Source: Burkholderiales bacterium Ga0077544 (GTDB lineage Bacteria > Pseudomonadota > Gammaproteobacteria > Burkholderiales > Burkholderiaceae_D). Taken from it: a stretch of 64,000 nt of DNA. Every line of letters begins with the position of its first letter. The stretch's first letter is position 1. A program made the translations under genes and the position numbers. The stretch is from assembly GCA_001464355.1 (NCBI GenBank), contig LNEU01000033.1, positions 489,637 to 553,636 of the forward strand. The letters are read 5' to 3'. This document shows positions 8,724-19,079 of the stretch, in pieces. Under the pieces are notes generated by a model, which saw nothing but the letters and a program-made list of their open reading frames with translations, did not search any database and had not been told where the DNA came from.

Positions 8724-11700
8724 TTACCCGACCCACTTGCGGGCATTGCGGAACATCCTCATCCAGGGCGAATCCTCGCCCCACGCTTTGGGAGCCCAGG
8801 AATGCTGCACTGTCCTAAATACGCGCTCGGCATGCGGCATCAAGACCATGAAGCGACCATCCGTTGTCGTGACCGATGCAATGCCCTGCGGCGAACCGTT
8901 GGGATTGAATGGGTAACGTTCAGTCTGCTGTCCGTAATTGTCAACGTAGCGCATCGCTACTATTGCATCGTTCAGACTGCCGGTCAGGGAGAAATCAGCA
9001 TAGCCTTCGCCATGTGCGATCGCGATCGGGCTTTGCGTGCCGGCCATGCCGTCAAAGAAAATGGAGGGCGAATCGGCAAGTTCGACCATGCCGAACCGGG
9101 CCTCGAACTGCTCGGACTTGTTGCGGGTGAATTTCGGCCACGCATGAGCGCCCGGGATGATTGATTTCAGGTTGCTCATCATCTGGCAGCCATTGCAGAT
9201 GCCGAGGCCAAAGGTATCCGCGCGGTTAAAGAATATGGTGAATTGTTCAGCAAGTTTTGCATTGAACAAGATGGTTTTTGCCCAACCTTCGCCCGCGCCG
9301 AGCACATCGCCATAAGAAAATCCGCCGACAGCGATCACGCCTTTGAAGTCGTCCAGCCGGGCGCGACCGGCGATCAAATCGCTCATGTGCACGTCGACCG
9401 CCGTGAAGCCGGCTTGATGCATCACGTAAGCAGTCTCGATATGCGAATTCACACCTTGCTCACGCAATATCGCGATCTTCGGCCTTACCCCGGTGGCAAT
9501 GAAGGGAGCAGCCACATCCTGCTGCGGATCGAAAGTCAGTTTCGGCGACATGCCGGGATCGGCTGCATCAAGAATGCGATCGTATTCCGCATCGGCGCAA
9601 GCCGGATTGTCGCGCAGGCGTGCGATGCGCCAGCTGGTTTCACTCCACAGCAGCTGCAACTCGACGCGCGGCTGGCTGTAGATCTGCTTGGCGCCGCGCA
9701 TGAAATCAATTACATCGTTCCCGTTATGCTTGCCGATGATATGGCTGCACGCGCCCAGATTGTAGGAGCGCAGCACGTCCATCACTTCGTTCTTCTGCGC
9801 AGCGCGCACTTGGATCACCGCACCGAGTTCTTCACTGAATAGTGCGCGCAGGGTCAGGTCATTGTGCCGCTCGCCGATTTGCGAAGCCCAGTTCTTGGAA
9901 TCGCTCCAGTCGCTAGCATGTTCGCTTTCCATGGTCAGAATATCGAGGTTGACCGAGATGCCGCAGTGGCCGGAAAAAGCCATCTCGCATAGCGTCACAA
10001 ACAGTCCGCCGTCTGAACGATCGTGATAGGCCAACAATTTCTGTTCCCGGCCCAGTTGCTGGATGGCCTGAAACAAGCCTTTCACATCGGCCGCATCGTC
10101 GACATCGGGCGTTTCGCTGCCTAGTTGCTGCATGACTTGCGCCAGGGCTGAGGCGCCCATACGATTCTTTCCGCGTCCGAGATCAATGGCGATCAGCACC
10201 GACTCGCCGACATCGGTGCGCAGCTGCGGCGTTACCGCAAGGCGCACATCGGTGACCGGTGCAAATGCCGAAATGATGACCGATACCGGCGCGGTGACAG
10301 ACTTGTCTTCCCCCTCGTCTTTCCAGGTTGTGCGCATCGAGAGCGAATCCTTGCCGACCGGAATACTGATCCCGAGCGCCGGGCATAATTCCATGCCGAC
10401 TGCCTTGACGGTGTCGAACAGCGCAGCATCCTGCCCCGGCTGGCCGCAGGCAGCCATCCAGTTGGCCGACAGCTTGATATCCGAGATATCGGCGATCGGA
10501 GCAGCTGCGATGTTGGTAATTGCTTCACCTATCGCCATGCGTCCCGATGCGGGCGCATTGATGACTGCCAAGGGGGTGCGTTCGCCCATCGCCATCGCTT
10601 CGCCACGATAGCCTTCGAAACTCATGGTTGTGACGGCGCAATCGCCCACCGGAACCTGCCACGGTCCGACCATCTGGTCGCGCACCGAGGTGCCGCCTAC
10701 GGTACGGTCGCTGATGGTAATCAGGAATGATTTGTCGGCCACTGTCGGCAGGCGCAGCACGCGCTGTGCCGCTTCTGCCAATTCAAGACCGGTCAAATCA
10801 ATTGCGGGAAAGCTGCGCTCGACATGCGTGACATCGCGATACATCTTGGGCGGTTTGCCGAGCAGTACTTCCATCGGCATATCGACCGGGTTGTTGCAGT
10901 GTTCGGGATCGATCAGTTTCAGTTGCCGCTCTTCGGTTGCAGTACCGACCACGGCGAATGGGCAGCGCTCACGCTCGCACAAGTACCGGAACAACGGCAG
11001 ATTGTCTGGAGTAATAGCGAGCACATAGCGTTCCTGCGATTCATTGCTCCAGATTTCCTTGGGCGACATGCCGCTTTCTTCGAGATGGATCTTGCGCAAG
11101 TCAAATATGGCGCCGCGCTTGGCATCATTCGTGATTTCAGGAAATGCGTTGGACAAGCCGCCTGCGCCGACGTCGTGGATGGAGAGAATGGGGTTGTCAT
11201 CGCCCATCGCCCAGCAAGCATTGATTACTTCCTGCGCACGTCGTTCCATTTCAGGATTGCCGCGCTGCACCGAACCGAAATCGAGTTCAGCGGTATTGGC
11301 GCCGGTCGCCATTGAGGAAGCGGTGCTGCCGCCCATGCCGATGCGCATGCCGGGGCCTCCCAACTGGATCAGCAGGCTGCCCGGCGGCAAATCGTTTTTC
11401 TTGGTGTGGATGGCAGCGATGCTGCCGATACCGCCGGCGATCATGATGGGCTTGTGATAACCCGCGACCTGACCGCCGATATTCTGTTCGTAGGTGCGGA
11501 AATAACCGCCGAGAGTAGCGCGTCCAAACTCGTTGTTGAAAGCGGCGGCGCCGAGCGGACCGTCGATCATAATCTGCAGTGGGGAAGCGATGCGGTTCGG
11601 CTTGCCGTAGATGCCGCTTTGCGCATGCGCATCTCGCTCCGCCAAAGTTTGCGTGACATCGCGCGCATTTTCCCAGGGCTGCACAGCATGCATAATCATT

Positions 11701-12743
11701 AAGTTGGAAACCGTGAATCCAGTCAGGCCGGCTTTCGGCTTGGCGCCACGCCCGGTAGCGCCTTCGTCACGCAGTTCGCCGCCGGCACCGGTCGAAGCGC
11801 CCGGGAAAGGAGAAATCGCAGTGGGATGATTATGCGTCTCTACCTTCATCAGGATATGCGTCAGTTCTTCCGAAGCTGCATAGACATTGCCTTCCACCTC
11901 GCCGCGCGGATAAAAGCGCGATATGGTCGCCCCCTCAATCACCGAAGAATTGTCGCTGTAAGCCACTACCGTACCGCGCGGATGCAACTGGTGTGTATTG
12001 CGGATCATCGCAAACAGAGATTTATCCTTCTTCTCCCCATCTATGGTCCATTCCGCGTTGAAAATCTTGTGACGGCAATGCTCGCTATTGGCTTGCGCAA
12101 ACATCATCAATTCAACATCGGTAGGGTTACGCTTGAGGTGATTGAAGGCGTTCAGCAGGTAGTCGATTTCATCGTCCGACAGCGCCAGTCCGAGCGCGGT
12201 ATTGGCATTTTCCAGCGCTTGCTTGCCGCCGACAAGCAAGTCGATCGTTTCCAGCGAGTTCGTCGCCAATTCGCGAAACAGCCCGGAGGCATCGTCCGCA
12301 CTCCGCAATACCATTTCAGTCATGCGGTCATGCAACAACGCGTCAACCGCTTCTGCGCTCGCACCGGAAAGCGTTCTAGCCGGGCTGAACATGCTGGATT
12401 TCATTGTAATGTGATAAGACACGCCCCGCTCGATTCGCCTGATCTGCGCCATGCCGCAGTTGCGGGCAATGTCAGTCGCCTTGCTAGACCATGGCGAGAT
12501 CGTGCCGAAACGGGGGATCACAACGAATTGGTCACCCGGCGCATCGCCTGGAAACGGCTCGCCATAGTTCAGCAGCGCATTCAGTCGGCCTGTCTCATCT
12601 TGGCCGAGCTCAGCTGTTGAATCGATAAAGTGGAGAAACCTTCCGTTAATGCTTGCTATAGAAGCATCGATGGCTTGCAGCTGGGATAAAAGGCCTTGGG
12701 TACGGAAAGCGGAAAGCGCGTTAGAACCTGGCAGAATCAGCAT
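8724..12743 (-). CDS. purL: Phosphoribosylformylglycinamidine synthase PurL
   Basis: Converts FGAR, ATP and glutamine to FGAM in purine synthesis. I set the start at 12743 ([14 protein letters not shown], matching the family N terminus); the frame stays open upstream into the OsmC gene. The product is 1339 residues, normal for the large single-chain PurL: N-terminal domain, two AIRS-type ATP-binding halves, and a C-terminal glutaminase with nucleophile cysteine in GICNGCQMM and catalytic histidine/glutamate in AHGEGYADF. The 14-base gap from the preceding stop has no ribosome site, so translation may depend on coupling to the upstream gene. Confidence 0.97.
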   Translation of the reverse strand: MLILPGSNALSAFRTQGLLSQLQAIDASIASINGRFLHFIDSTAELGQDETGRLNALLNYGEPFPGDAPGDQFVVIPRFGTISPWSSKATDIARNCGMAQIRRIERGVSYHITMKSSMFSPARTLSGASAEAVDALLHDRMTEMVLRSADDASGLFRELATNSLETIDLLVGGKQALENANTALGLALSDDEIDYLLNAFNHLKRNPTDVELMMFAQANSEHCRHKIFNAEWTIDGEKKDKSLFAMIRNTHQLHPRGTVVAYSDNSSVIEGATISRFYPRGEVEGNVYAASEELTHILMKVETHNHPTAISPFPGASTGAGGELRDEGATGRGAKPKAGLTGFTVSNLMIMHAVQPWENARDVTQTLAERDAHAQSGIYGKPNRIASPLQIMIDGPLGAAAFNNEFGRATLGGYFRTYEQNIGGQVAGYHKPIMIAGGIGSIAAIHTKKNDLPPGSLLIQLGGPGMRIGMGGSTASSMATGANTAELDFGSVQRGNPEMERRAQEVINACWAMGDDNPILSIHDVGAGGLSNAFPEITNDAKRGAIFDLRKIHLEESGMSPKEIWSNESQERYVLAITPDNLPLFRYLCERERCPFAVVGTATEERQLKLIDPEHCNNPVDMPMEVLLGKPPKMYRDVTHVERSFPAIDLTGLELAEAAQRVLRLPTVADKSFLITISDRTVGGTSVRDQMVGPWQVPVGDCAVTTMSFEGYRGEAMAMGERTPLAVINAPASGRMAIGEAITNIAAAPIADISDIKLSANWMAACGQPGQDAALFDTVKAVGMELCPALGISIPVGKDSLSMRTTWKDEGEDKSVTAPVSVIISAFAPVTDVRLAVTPQLRTDVGESVLIAIDLGRGKNRMGASALAQVMQQLGSETPDVDDAADVKGLFQAIQQLGREQKLLAYHDRSDGGLFVTLCEMAFSGHCGISVNLDILTMESEHASDWSDSKNWASQIGERHNDLTLRALFSEELGAVIQVRAAQKNEVMDVLRSYNLGACSHIIGKHNGNDVIDFMRGAKQIYSQPRVELQLLWSETSWRIARLRDNPACADAEYDRILDAADPGMSPKLTFDPQQDVAAPFIATGVRPKIAILREQGVNSHIETAYVMHQAGFTAVDVHMSDLIAGRARLDDFKGVIAVGGFSYGDVLGAGEGWAKTILFNAKLAEQFTIFFNRADTFGLGICNGCQMMSNLKSIIPGAHAWPKFTRNKSEQFEARFGMVELADSPSIFFDGMAGTQSPIAIAHGEGYADFSLTGSLNDAIVAMRYVDNYGQQTERYPFNPNGSPQGIASVTTTDGRFMVLMPHAERVFRTVQHSWAPKAWGEDSPWMRMFRNARKWVG

Positions 12744-12757
12744 GACGGGGGCCACGG

Positions 12758-13984
12758 TCAAGCCAGCCCCGCGGGATCCGCAGCCTGACTGGTGTTTGAG
12801 AGCTCGGTCTGCACGTCCGAACCCCGGATGAGGCTCAAGTCGACAGGGCACCGATCGGCGATCGCAAGGATCCGAGCGCGCTGATCATCATTCAACGGTC
12901 CATCGAGGACGATGGTGCGGGTGAATCGGTCGGGCGGCATCATGTCCCGCACTTTCTCGTGCTGCACGGTCGTGCTCGCTCGTTCGAGCGGAAAGCCCTT
13001 GCGGTTTGCGTAAAGACGCATCGTCATCACCGTGCAGGCTGCGAGGCCGGCAGAGACCAGTTCGTAGGGAGATAGTCCGGTTCCGAGGCCACCGACCGAT
13101 ACCGGCTCATCGGCAAACAGAGTGTGCTCGCCGCTGCGGAGCTTGAGCTGGAACGTCCCCCTTAGAGTTTCCGTGGCGACGATACCCTTGGCCACCTCAA
13201 CCTGCGGAAGATCCGCGGTCAGCGGCGGGAGAAAGCGGCTTGCCCATGCCGCCACCATAGCCGAGACGTAGTTCGCGTCTGCAACGTTGGTAAGAAGGTG
13301 GTCCGCCGTGTCGAGCGAGATGAAGCTTTTTGGATGCTGGGACGCGACGAAGATGCGCGACGCGTGATCAATGTCGACCACCTGATCCAGCGGAGAGTGC
13401 ATGATCAGCACCGGACGTCGCAGAGAGGCAATGGCCTTCTGGACGTCGATACCTTCAACCGCCTCTAGGAAGCTGCGACGAATGAGGAAGGGTCGGCCGG
13501 CGATCTCCACCAAAGCCTCCCCCTCGCTTGCGATGGTGTCCAGATCGTTCGGTCGGAAAACGCGCAAGATATGCTGAAGGTCGGCGGGCGCACCGATCGT
13601 CGCCACCGCCACAACGTCAGGCAGCTCGCCCGCAGCTGCGATCGCAGCGGTGCCACCTAGACTGTGTCCCACAAGGAGGGAGGGTGACATACCTGCTGCT
13701 GCCATCGCCTTTGCGGCTGCACGAAGGTCGTCGACGTCCGACGCGAAGCTGACAGGTTCTCCTGATCCGCCCTCAATCCCAGTTCCGGCGAAATCGAACC
13801 TCAGGACCCCAATGCCTGCTCGCGAAAGCGCGCGCGAGATGTAAACGGCGGCGCGACTGTCTTTCCCGCAGGTGAAGCAGTGGGCGAAGATAGCCCAGCC
13901 CCGCGGTGCCCCCTCTGGCGGTTCGAGTTGCCCGGAAATCTGAGAGCCAGCCGCACTAGCAAACTTGAATGTCTTTTTTGTCAT
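12758..13984 (-). CDS. Bifunctional alpha/beta hydrolase - OsmC family fusion
   Basis: The N-terminal domain (about residues 1-250) is an alpha/beta hydrolase with nucleophile elbow GHSLGG. The C-terminal domain (about 265-400) is OsmC-like with the two peroxidatic/resolving cysteines near residues 317 and 379 (LAACTVMTM and DRCPVDL). OsmC domains reduce organic hydroperoxides. The ATG at 13984 is preceded by AAGG at a workable distance; a TTG at 13993 is an alternative. It is the last gene of the 17334-12758 operon and ends 14 bp before purL. The role of the fused hydrolase is unknown to me. Confidence 0.9.
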   Translation of the reverse strand: MTKKTFKFASAAGSQISGQLEPPEGAPRGWAIFAHCFTCGKDSRAAVYISRALSRAGIGVLRFDFAGTGIEGGSGEPVSFASDVDDLRAAAKAMAAAGMSPSLLVGHSLGGTAAIAAAGELPDVVAVATIGAPADLQHILRVFRPNDLDTIASEGEALVEIAGRPFLIRRSFLEAVEGIDVQKAIASLRRPVLIMHSPLDQVVDIDHASRIFVASQHPKSFISLDTADHLLTNVADANYVSAMVAAWASRFLPPLTADLPQVEVAKGIVATETLRGTFQLKLRSGEHTLFADEPVSVGGLGTGLSPYELVSAGLAACTVMTMRLYANRKGFPLERASTTVQHEKVRDMMPPDRFTRTIVLDGPLNDDQRARILAIADRCPVDLSLIRGSDVQTELSNTSQAADPAGLA

Positions 13985-14068
13985 GTCAATCAAACCTTAT
14001 AAACGAGGAACATATATTTTGCTTAGACCGCCGAGACGTGGGCAGTCGCCTCCACAGCCGCTGTCGCG

Positions 14069-15349
14069 CTAGTGCCGAGAACCCCGCGTCTGTTTCTGCG
14101 CGCAAATCATCGTATCGAGAGATGCTGTGATCATCGGCGTGCTCGGAGAACGGGTGGCCTTACCTTGACTTGGGCGCCTTGCCTGCCTGCTTGCGATAGC
14201 CAGCACTGCCAAAATGGTGAGCAACGCAGCCGCATAAAGGAATAGGCCGCGTGGACCGACGATAGCCATCGCAGTCCCCCCTATGAGGGGACCTGCTGCT
14301 GTTCCGATCCCGTTAAGCAGCAGAAGCCCGCGCGCGGTGCCCAGTAGCCGACCGGCCGGAAGATCATCGTTCGCAACGGCGAGACATAAGGAGTAAATCG
14401 GAATGCCAAAACCACCAAAGAGTGCCCCCGCCGCAAGAAGCAGGGGCAGAGGCGCCTCCACCGCCAGCGCCACGCCGATGGCAGCAGCTGCGGACGCCAG
14501 TGCCGCACCGGCGATGACAAGATTCCGAGACACTCGATCTGAAAGCCATCCGATTGGCCACTGTAATGCGAATGTCCCACCCAGAACCGCAGCCATGAAG
14601 GCGGATATACCTTCCACATCAAGTCCGATCTTCTGAGCGAAGTTCGGCCCCATGCCCCAGAAACCGCCGATAGCTAGGCCAGCCAGGAAAGCGCCAGCCG
14701 CAGCAAGGGGCGATGCGAGGATGAGGTCTCTGAACGCCACCCTTTCCTGTACCACCTGGGGCGGCGGATGGCTGGGCAACAAGGTGATCGGAACCACCGC
14801 CGCCGATATCAGCATTGACACAATGAGAAACAATGTGACATCGGCCGGCGGTGCGATGTTGAGTAACGCCTGCCCGATTGCCCATGAGCCCATCGAAACG
14901 ACTCCGAAGATCGACAGGAGTTGCCCGCGGGTGGATGGCAATGCATGGGCGTTGAGCCAACTCTCCGCTGCGAGGATCATGCCCGCGTAGGCGAAGCCGG
15001 TAAGCAGGCGAAGCGACATCCAGGCGATCGGCTCTACGAACGCCACATGGACAAGGGCGGCCATCGAAGCGATAGCCGCAAAGCCGGCGAAGGTTCTGAC
15101 ATGCCCAACAGAGACGATGATCCGCGGCAACACGAGCGCGCCAATGGTGAAGCCCGTGAAGTAGAAGGACATCATCGCGCTGATCGCGCCGCTTGAGAAC
15201 CCCTCTTGGCCAGCTCTCACGATCAAGAGCGTACCCAGCAAACCGTTGCCCAGCAGCAGAGCGGCGACGCTCAACAGCAACGCCGCCACCGGCGCGAGAG
15301 CGAGGCCGCGTTTAGACGATGACCTTACGGTGTCCATTGCTTGGCTCAT
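14069..15349 (-). CDS. MFS transporter (YcaD/CynX-type)
   Basis: 426-residue polytopic protein with about 12 hydrophobic segments and an MFS-like loop (GWLSDRVSRN near residue 270). The substrate cannot be read from sequence. The start overlaps the stop of the DM13 gene by 4 bp, so it is translated from the same transcript, with the OsmC fusion 84 bp downstream. In this context a role in exporting toxic electrophiles or oxidants is plausible but inferred. The C-terminal 40 residues are hydrophilic. Confidence 0.85.
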   Translation of the reverse strand: MSQAMDTVRSSSKRGLALAPVAALLLSVAALLLGNGLLGTLLIVRAGQEGFSSGAISAMMSFYFTGFTIGALVLPRIIVSVGHVRTFAGFAAIASMAALVHVAFVEPIAWMSLRLLTGFAYAGMILAAESWLNAHALPSTRGQLLSIFGVVSMGSWAIGQALLNIAPPADVTLFLIVSMLISAAVVPITLLPSHPPPQVVQERVAFRDLILASPLAAAGAFLAGLAIGGFWGMGPNFAQKIGLDVEGISAFMAAVLGGTFALQWPIGWLSDRVSRNLVIAGAALASAAAAIGVALAVEAPLPLLLAAGALFGGFGIPIYSLCLAVANDDLPAGRLLGTARGLLLLNGIGTAAGPLIGGTAMAIVGPRGLFLYAAALLTILAVLAIASRQARRPSQGKATRSPSTPMITASLDTMICAQKQTRGSRH

Positions 15350-15837
15350 TTTCGAGCCTGACGTGACGGTTGATACTTTGCCGCACTAATGAACTGGTCG
15401 AATGCTTCGCACCAGACGACAACTGTGTCGTAGTCACGAACATCGATGCCGGCAGGTACCTCGACGATGAAGCCGTTGAACGTCTTCACGTCGCCCACGT
15501 AGATCGATTTGTCCTTGATAAGGAGAAAAGCGTCCTTAGTATCGACGAAACGTGGGGCAAGATAAAGCTTATAGTCTGGACCAGGGGCGAGACGCCCAAT
15601 GTGCGCGATACTGTAGCGCGAGATCCGGACTTCGCCTTCGCCCCAATGTAGCAGGTCGCTGCCTTTAAGACTTCGCACGAGGCGCCCGGCGTATAGCGTC
15701 TCGGTCGCGATACTCTCAATCGTCGCTTTGTCCGGCGCTTGAAGCGCTGTAAGGATCGGCAGCGTATAGATGCCGCCCGCAAAGCCTATAGCGAGCATTA
15801 TGAGGTGGGTGACAACTAGGATAAGCCAGCGCCACAT
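15346..15837 (-). CDS. DM13-domain membrane-anchored protein
   Basis: The start at 15837 (MWRWLILVVTHLI) gives one N-terminal membrane anchor followed by a DM13-like beta domain (about residues 60-155), including the single cysteine in VVVWCEAFDQFIS. DM13 domains are proposed to have a redox role with a conserved cysteine. The longer frame upstream would run into the redoxin gene, so it was trimmed. The product is 163 residues. The redoxin stop lies 2 bp upstream and the MFS gene overlaps downstream. Confidence 0.78.
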   Translation of the reverse strand: MWRWLILVVTHLIMLAIGFAGGIYTLPILTALQAPDKATIESIATETLYAGRLVRSLKGSDLLHWGEGEVRISRYSIAHIGRLAPGPDYKLYLAPRFVDTKDAFLLIKDKSIYVGDVKTFNGFIVEVPAGIDVRDYDTVVVWCEAFDQFISAAKYQPSRQARK

Positions 15838-15839
15838 TT

Positions 15840-16313
15840 TTACGCTTGCTCTAGTTTCTTCACGAGCCAGTCCGCGTCGAGATGGAAGTCCGAGAAAACG
15901 ATGCTGCCGCCAGCGTCGATGACCGTAAACCAAGGCGTTCCTCGTGTGCGGTAGTCTTCCATGAAGGTGGGAAGCATCGCGCCGGCCGGTGGCTCGTCGT
16001 GACCGAACGCGACAGGAAGCTCATACTTGAGCTGGTTCAAGCGCAACTTCTCAACGGTGTTCTCATGCGCTCCTTCGAAGACGGTCTGTATCACTGCGAA
16101 CCCCACGCCCTTGGAGCTCAATGCCCCATGCAGCTTTTGCAGCGTCGGAAACCCATGCAAATGGCAGCCATCGCACCAGTGCTGGAAGGCGAACAAAATC
16201 TTTGGGCCAGCCCCGACATCCGACAGTTTTAACGGAGCGACGACGCTTCCTCCATCTTCGCCGATCCATTGCTGCACCCGCAGCTCGGGCGCTTGTCGTT
16301 CAGCCACGCTCAT
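15840..16313 (-). CDS. Thioredoxin-fold redoxin (TlpA/AhpC-TSA like)
   Basis: A 157-residue thioredoxin-fold protein with the motif WCDGC (C47, C50) and the cis-Pro segment GTPWFTVID near residue 135. The start at 16313 has GGAGG upstream; a longer frame starts at 16337. No signal peptide is visible, so it is probably cytoplasmic, unlike the usual TlpA. It overlaps the DedA-rhodanese gene by 14 bp. It may pass electrons to or from the rhodanese or OsmC proteins of this operon. Confidence 0.82.
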   Translation of the reverse strand: MSVAERQAPELRVQQWIGEDGGSVVAPLKLSDVGAGPKILFAFQHWCDGCHLHGFPTLQKLHGALSSKGVGFAVIQTVFEGAHENTVEKLRLNQLKYELPVAFGHDEPPAGAMLPTFMEDYRTRGTPWFTVIDAGGSIVFSDFHLDADWLVKKLEQA

Positions 16314-17334
16314 CCTCTCCTCCAACCCCCGATGCACAAGCCCGCCAGATGGCCGAGCGTCGTGACGGGGAACTTACGACCTTAATTGTGTCCTGTGTTT
16401 CGAAAGACGGGCGCTCGATCTGGTGGCCTGCTGCGATCCAAGCTTCGATGCCGCCGTGCAAAGGGCGGACACAGGTGAAGCCGGCTCGTTGCAGGCGGCG
16501 CGCTACCTTTGCAGATGAGTATTCGGTTGGACAGTCGCAGTAGACGATGACCTGAATGTCTAGCGAGGACGCTGCTTTTGGGCGCTTGGTGTCTTCTAGT
16601 GACCAAGGCAACGCGCCGGGAATCGTGCCGTCCCTTTCGCGGCTGGCAACTGCCCGTACGTCGTATATCACGTAAGGCGTTTCGCTCTCGAGCATTCGCT
16701 TGAACTCCGGCACAGAGATTCGCGTCATGCGCAAACCCCGAATCAGCCAGTATTTATGCGCAAGGCGTAATCCCAAAAAGAAGAGTAGCGCCACGAAGAC
16801 TGATGTCAGGCCGACCCTGCCATAGCTTGCGAGCGCGTGCAGTAGGCTGTCGATCGTTGAATGAAAGGCGCGGCCCAACCAAATGAAAGCACCAATGAAC
16901 AAAGCGACACCGAACGCATCGAGCAACACGAACACCCTTAGCGGTACGCGGCTTTGCCCCGAAAGCGCAATGGCGAAGAGACCTAGTCCGGGAATGAACT
17001 TCGCCACAAGCAACGTCCACACGCCCCAGCGCGCGAAGAGCGAGTGAGTTTGACTTACGCAAGAGTCTGGCGACAAAGACAGCCGGCACGCGGTCTGCAA
17101 GATACGGCCACCATAACGCCGACCAGCCGAGTAACAGATGAGGTCCGCTATCAAGCAGGCACTGAACGCAACGCCGAAAAGGGGTCCGACAGCGATATCA
17201 GCGGCTACAGTGCGAGCCCCCATAACTACGAGCAAGGGAACCATTGGTAGTGGTAGCCCCACCTGTGATGCAAATACGTTCAGAAACACGACGATCAAGC
17301 CGTGCTCAATAAGCGATTGGATGATGAACTCCAA
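16300..17334 (-). CDS. DedA-family membrane protein fused to rhodanese domain
   Basis: Residues 1-195 form a DedA/VTT-type membrane domain (VGLPLPMVPLL near 25, FIPGLGLFAIALSGQSR near 113-129). Residues 203-310 form a single rhodanese domain with D225 in IYDVRA and the putative catalytic cysteine C266 in YCDCPTE. Fusions of this kind are known. The C-terminal 30 residues are low complexity and run into the redoxin gene. It is first in the five-gene operon; its promoter should lie in 17335-17816. Confidence 0.87.
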   Translation of the reverse strand: MEFIIQSLIEHGLIVVFLNVFASQVGLPLPMVPLLVVMGARTVAADIAVGPLFGVAFSACLIADLICYSAGRRYGGRILQTACRLSLSPDSCVSQTHSLFARWGVWTLLVAKFIPGLGLFAIALSGQSRVPLRVFVLLDAFGVALFIGAFIWLGRAFHSTIDSLLHALASYGRVGLTSVFVALLFFLGLRLAHKYWLIRGLRMTRISVPEFKRMLESETPYVIYDVRAVASRERDGTIPGALPWSLEDTKRPKAASSLDIQVIVYCDCPTEYSSAKVARRLQRAGFTCVRPLHGGIEAWIAAGHQIERPSFETQDTIKVVSSPSRRSAIWRACASGVGGEDERG

Positions 17335-17816
17335 GAATTGGCCTCCTCTTGGTTAGCAGCCACTGAAATCTATGATTTATACGTTGCTCCACGCACTCTT
17401 TAGATTCATTTCAAGCTGGTCTCGCCGCATGACCGTTAGTCGCACAAACGATAGAGCGGTAGGCGTGGTTTCCGTCCCGCAATCGCACCCGTAGCGCGGA
17501 TTCCTGAAGCCTGACCAATAGCGCAAGTTAGCGAGGCAATGGTTGTTATGATGAGAAATATGCTTGAATCATATATTGCGCAGAAGCGCCGGGCAATGGT
17601 TTTTGGAAAATGAATCAGAGGTGAGCGCTTTGCGGCCTTCCTGAGGCTGCGCTAAACAGCTTGCGCACGGCCTGAATGAAGCTCGGCGTCGACCGGACCA
17701 GCAGCTACAGCCAATCATCGACTGCTGCCGATGCAAGACTGTTTTCCCGCCTGATGACATTGCGGTCAGTTTGTTCTGAAGCTGGCGCATAATGGAGGAT
17801 CATTATTGCGACAGGG
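17335..17816. other. Spacer between divergent genes, no gene seen
   Basis: About 480 bp between the minus-strand DedA operon and the plus-strand GGDEF gene. It should hold both promoters. A 73-residue minus frame at 17569-17790 has no ribosome site and a composition unlike a protein, and was not called. No copy of the recurrent palindrome was found here. Confidence 0.5.
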
Positions 17817-18788
17817 ATGACGATGTTAGCACCGGAACTGCCAGCCAATGAAGCCCAGCGGATCAATATCCTGTATTCGCTCGGCCTGCTCGAAGCGCCG
17901 CCCGATGAACGCTTTGACCGTTTGACGCGACTGGCCAAGCGGCTGTTCGGCGTACCCGTCGCTAAGGTCATGCTAGTGGACGCGGCCGCCGTGTACCCTT
18001 TATCCGGAGCTGGGCAGGCGTTTGGACCGGTACCACGCGAACAGTCGTTCTGCGCTCACGCCATCGTCAACGACGGCGTGCTGCTGGTGCCTGAGACGCG
18101 CAGCGATCCACGCTTCAACGACAATCCGTATGTGACCCAAGCCCCGTTCATCCGCTTCTACGCTGGCTGTCCGCTGACGGTGCCGGGCGGCGCGCGGCTC
18201 GGCACCCTGTGCCTGATCGACTTCGAGCCGCGTCAGTTCAGCAGTGAGGATGTGTCGCTACTGCGCGACCTGGCCACAATGGTCGAGCAGGAAATAGCCG
18301 CCGTACAGATGGCAACTATCGACGAGATGACCGCGCTGCTAAACCGGCGCGGCTTCGAGACCGCCGCGCCGCAAGCGCTGCAGCTATGCGCGCGCATGGA
18401 CAAGCCGGCTTCGCTGCTGTTTTTCGATCTGAATCAGTTCAAGCAGATTAACGATACTTACGGCCACGCCGAGGGCGACCGCGCGCTGAAGGCGTTTGCC
18501 GAAACGCTACGGAAGGTGCTGCGCAGCAGCGACCTGTCAGGCCGCCTAGGCGGCGACGAATTCGTCGCGCTGCTAATTAATTCCAGCCGCAACGAAACCG
18601 CGTTAGTGACCGCGCGCCTGCGCACCGCTCTCAACGAGCGCAACGAGGCTGACCAACGAGGCTACGATATCTGTTTCAGCGTCGGCCAAGTGGAATTGCC
18701 ACCCGACGGCGAAGTCGATGTCGCCAGCCTGCTGGCGCAGGGCGACGCTGACATGTACAGGAACAAGCAAGCCATGAGAAATAATTAG
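17817..18788 (+). CDS. Diguanylate cyclase with N-terminal GAF domain
   Basis: Makes cyclic di-GMP from two GTP. The 323-residue protein has a GAF sensor domain (about 20-160) and a GGDEF domain (165-320) with the intact active site GGDEF at 245-249. An RxxD product-inhibition site (RSSD, 236-239) lies five residues before it, so it is likely an active, feedback-inhibited cyclase. There are no membrane segments. It is monocistronic, with a degenerate gene 12 bp downstream. Confidence 0.93.
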   Translation: MTMLAPELPANEAQRINILYSLGLLEAPPDERFDRLTRLAKRLFGVPVAKVMLVDAAAVYPLSGAGQAFGPVPREQSFCAHAIVNDGVLLVPETRSDPRFNDNPYVTQAPFIRFYAGCPLTVPGGARLGTLCLIDFEPRQFSSEDVSLLRDLATMVEQEIAAVQMATIDEMTALLNRRGFETAAPQALQLCARMDKPASLLFFDLNQFKQINDTYGHAEGDRALKAFAETLRKVLRSSDLSGRLGGDEFVALLINSSRNETALVTARLRTALNERNEADQRGYDICFSVGQVELPPDGEVDVASLLAQGDADMYRNKQAMRNN

Positions 18789-18800
18789 TAAGGACCAGAC

Positions 18801-18920
18801 ATGAATCCAAGCCTCACTGCATTCCAGCAACTCCACGAAGGCAGCAGCTGCTAAGCCTTTGCAATGTCCAGGGTGCCCGGCAGCGCGCACCTGATTGATA
18901 GCCTAAGAGTAGGCAGTCTG
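18801..18920 (+). pseudogene. Remnant of an isocitrate lyase/PEP mutase family gene
   Basis: An AAGGA ribosome site precedes ATG at 18801. The frame reads MNPSLTAFQQLHEGSSC and stops at 18854. The opening resembles isocitrate lyase/phosphoenolpyruvate mutase family proteins. Fragments such as LCNVQ and HLIDSL continue in other frames up to about 18920, then are lost. The family assignment is from memory of its N terminus, so moderate. Confidence 0.45.
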
Positions 18921-19079
18921 GACTTCGTTAACCATTTGAGCCGCGGCTAGAACTTGACCAGCCACAGTGATGCCCCCCCAGTAGAGACAATCCGGTGACA
19001 AACCGGGGGACAGTGATACCTTCAAAAGCTCCGGCTGCAGTGGACCACACTGTCCAAGAAATTCCTACGCCGCTGATAC

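Noticed and set aside
9243..12620. Long plus-strand frames opposite purL (e.g. 9243-9842, 11826-12620)
   Set aside because: They lie antisense to a conserved essential gene, follow its GC-skewed codon pattern and have no ribosome site.
17569..17790. 73-aa minus frame
   Set aside because: Cysteine/serine/arginine-rich composition, no ribosome site and no family resemblance.
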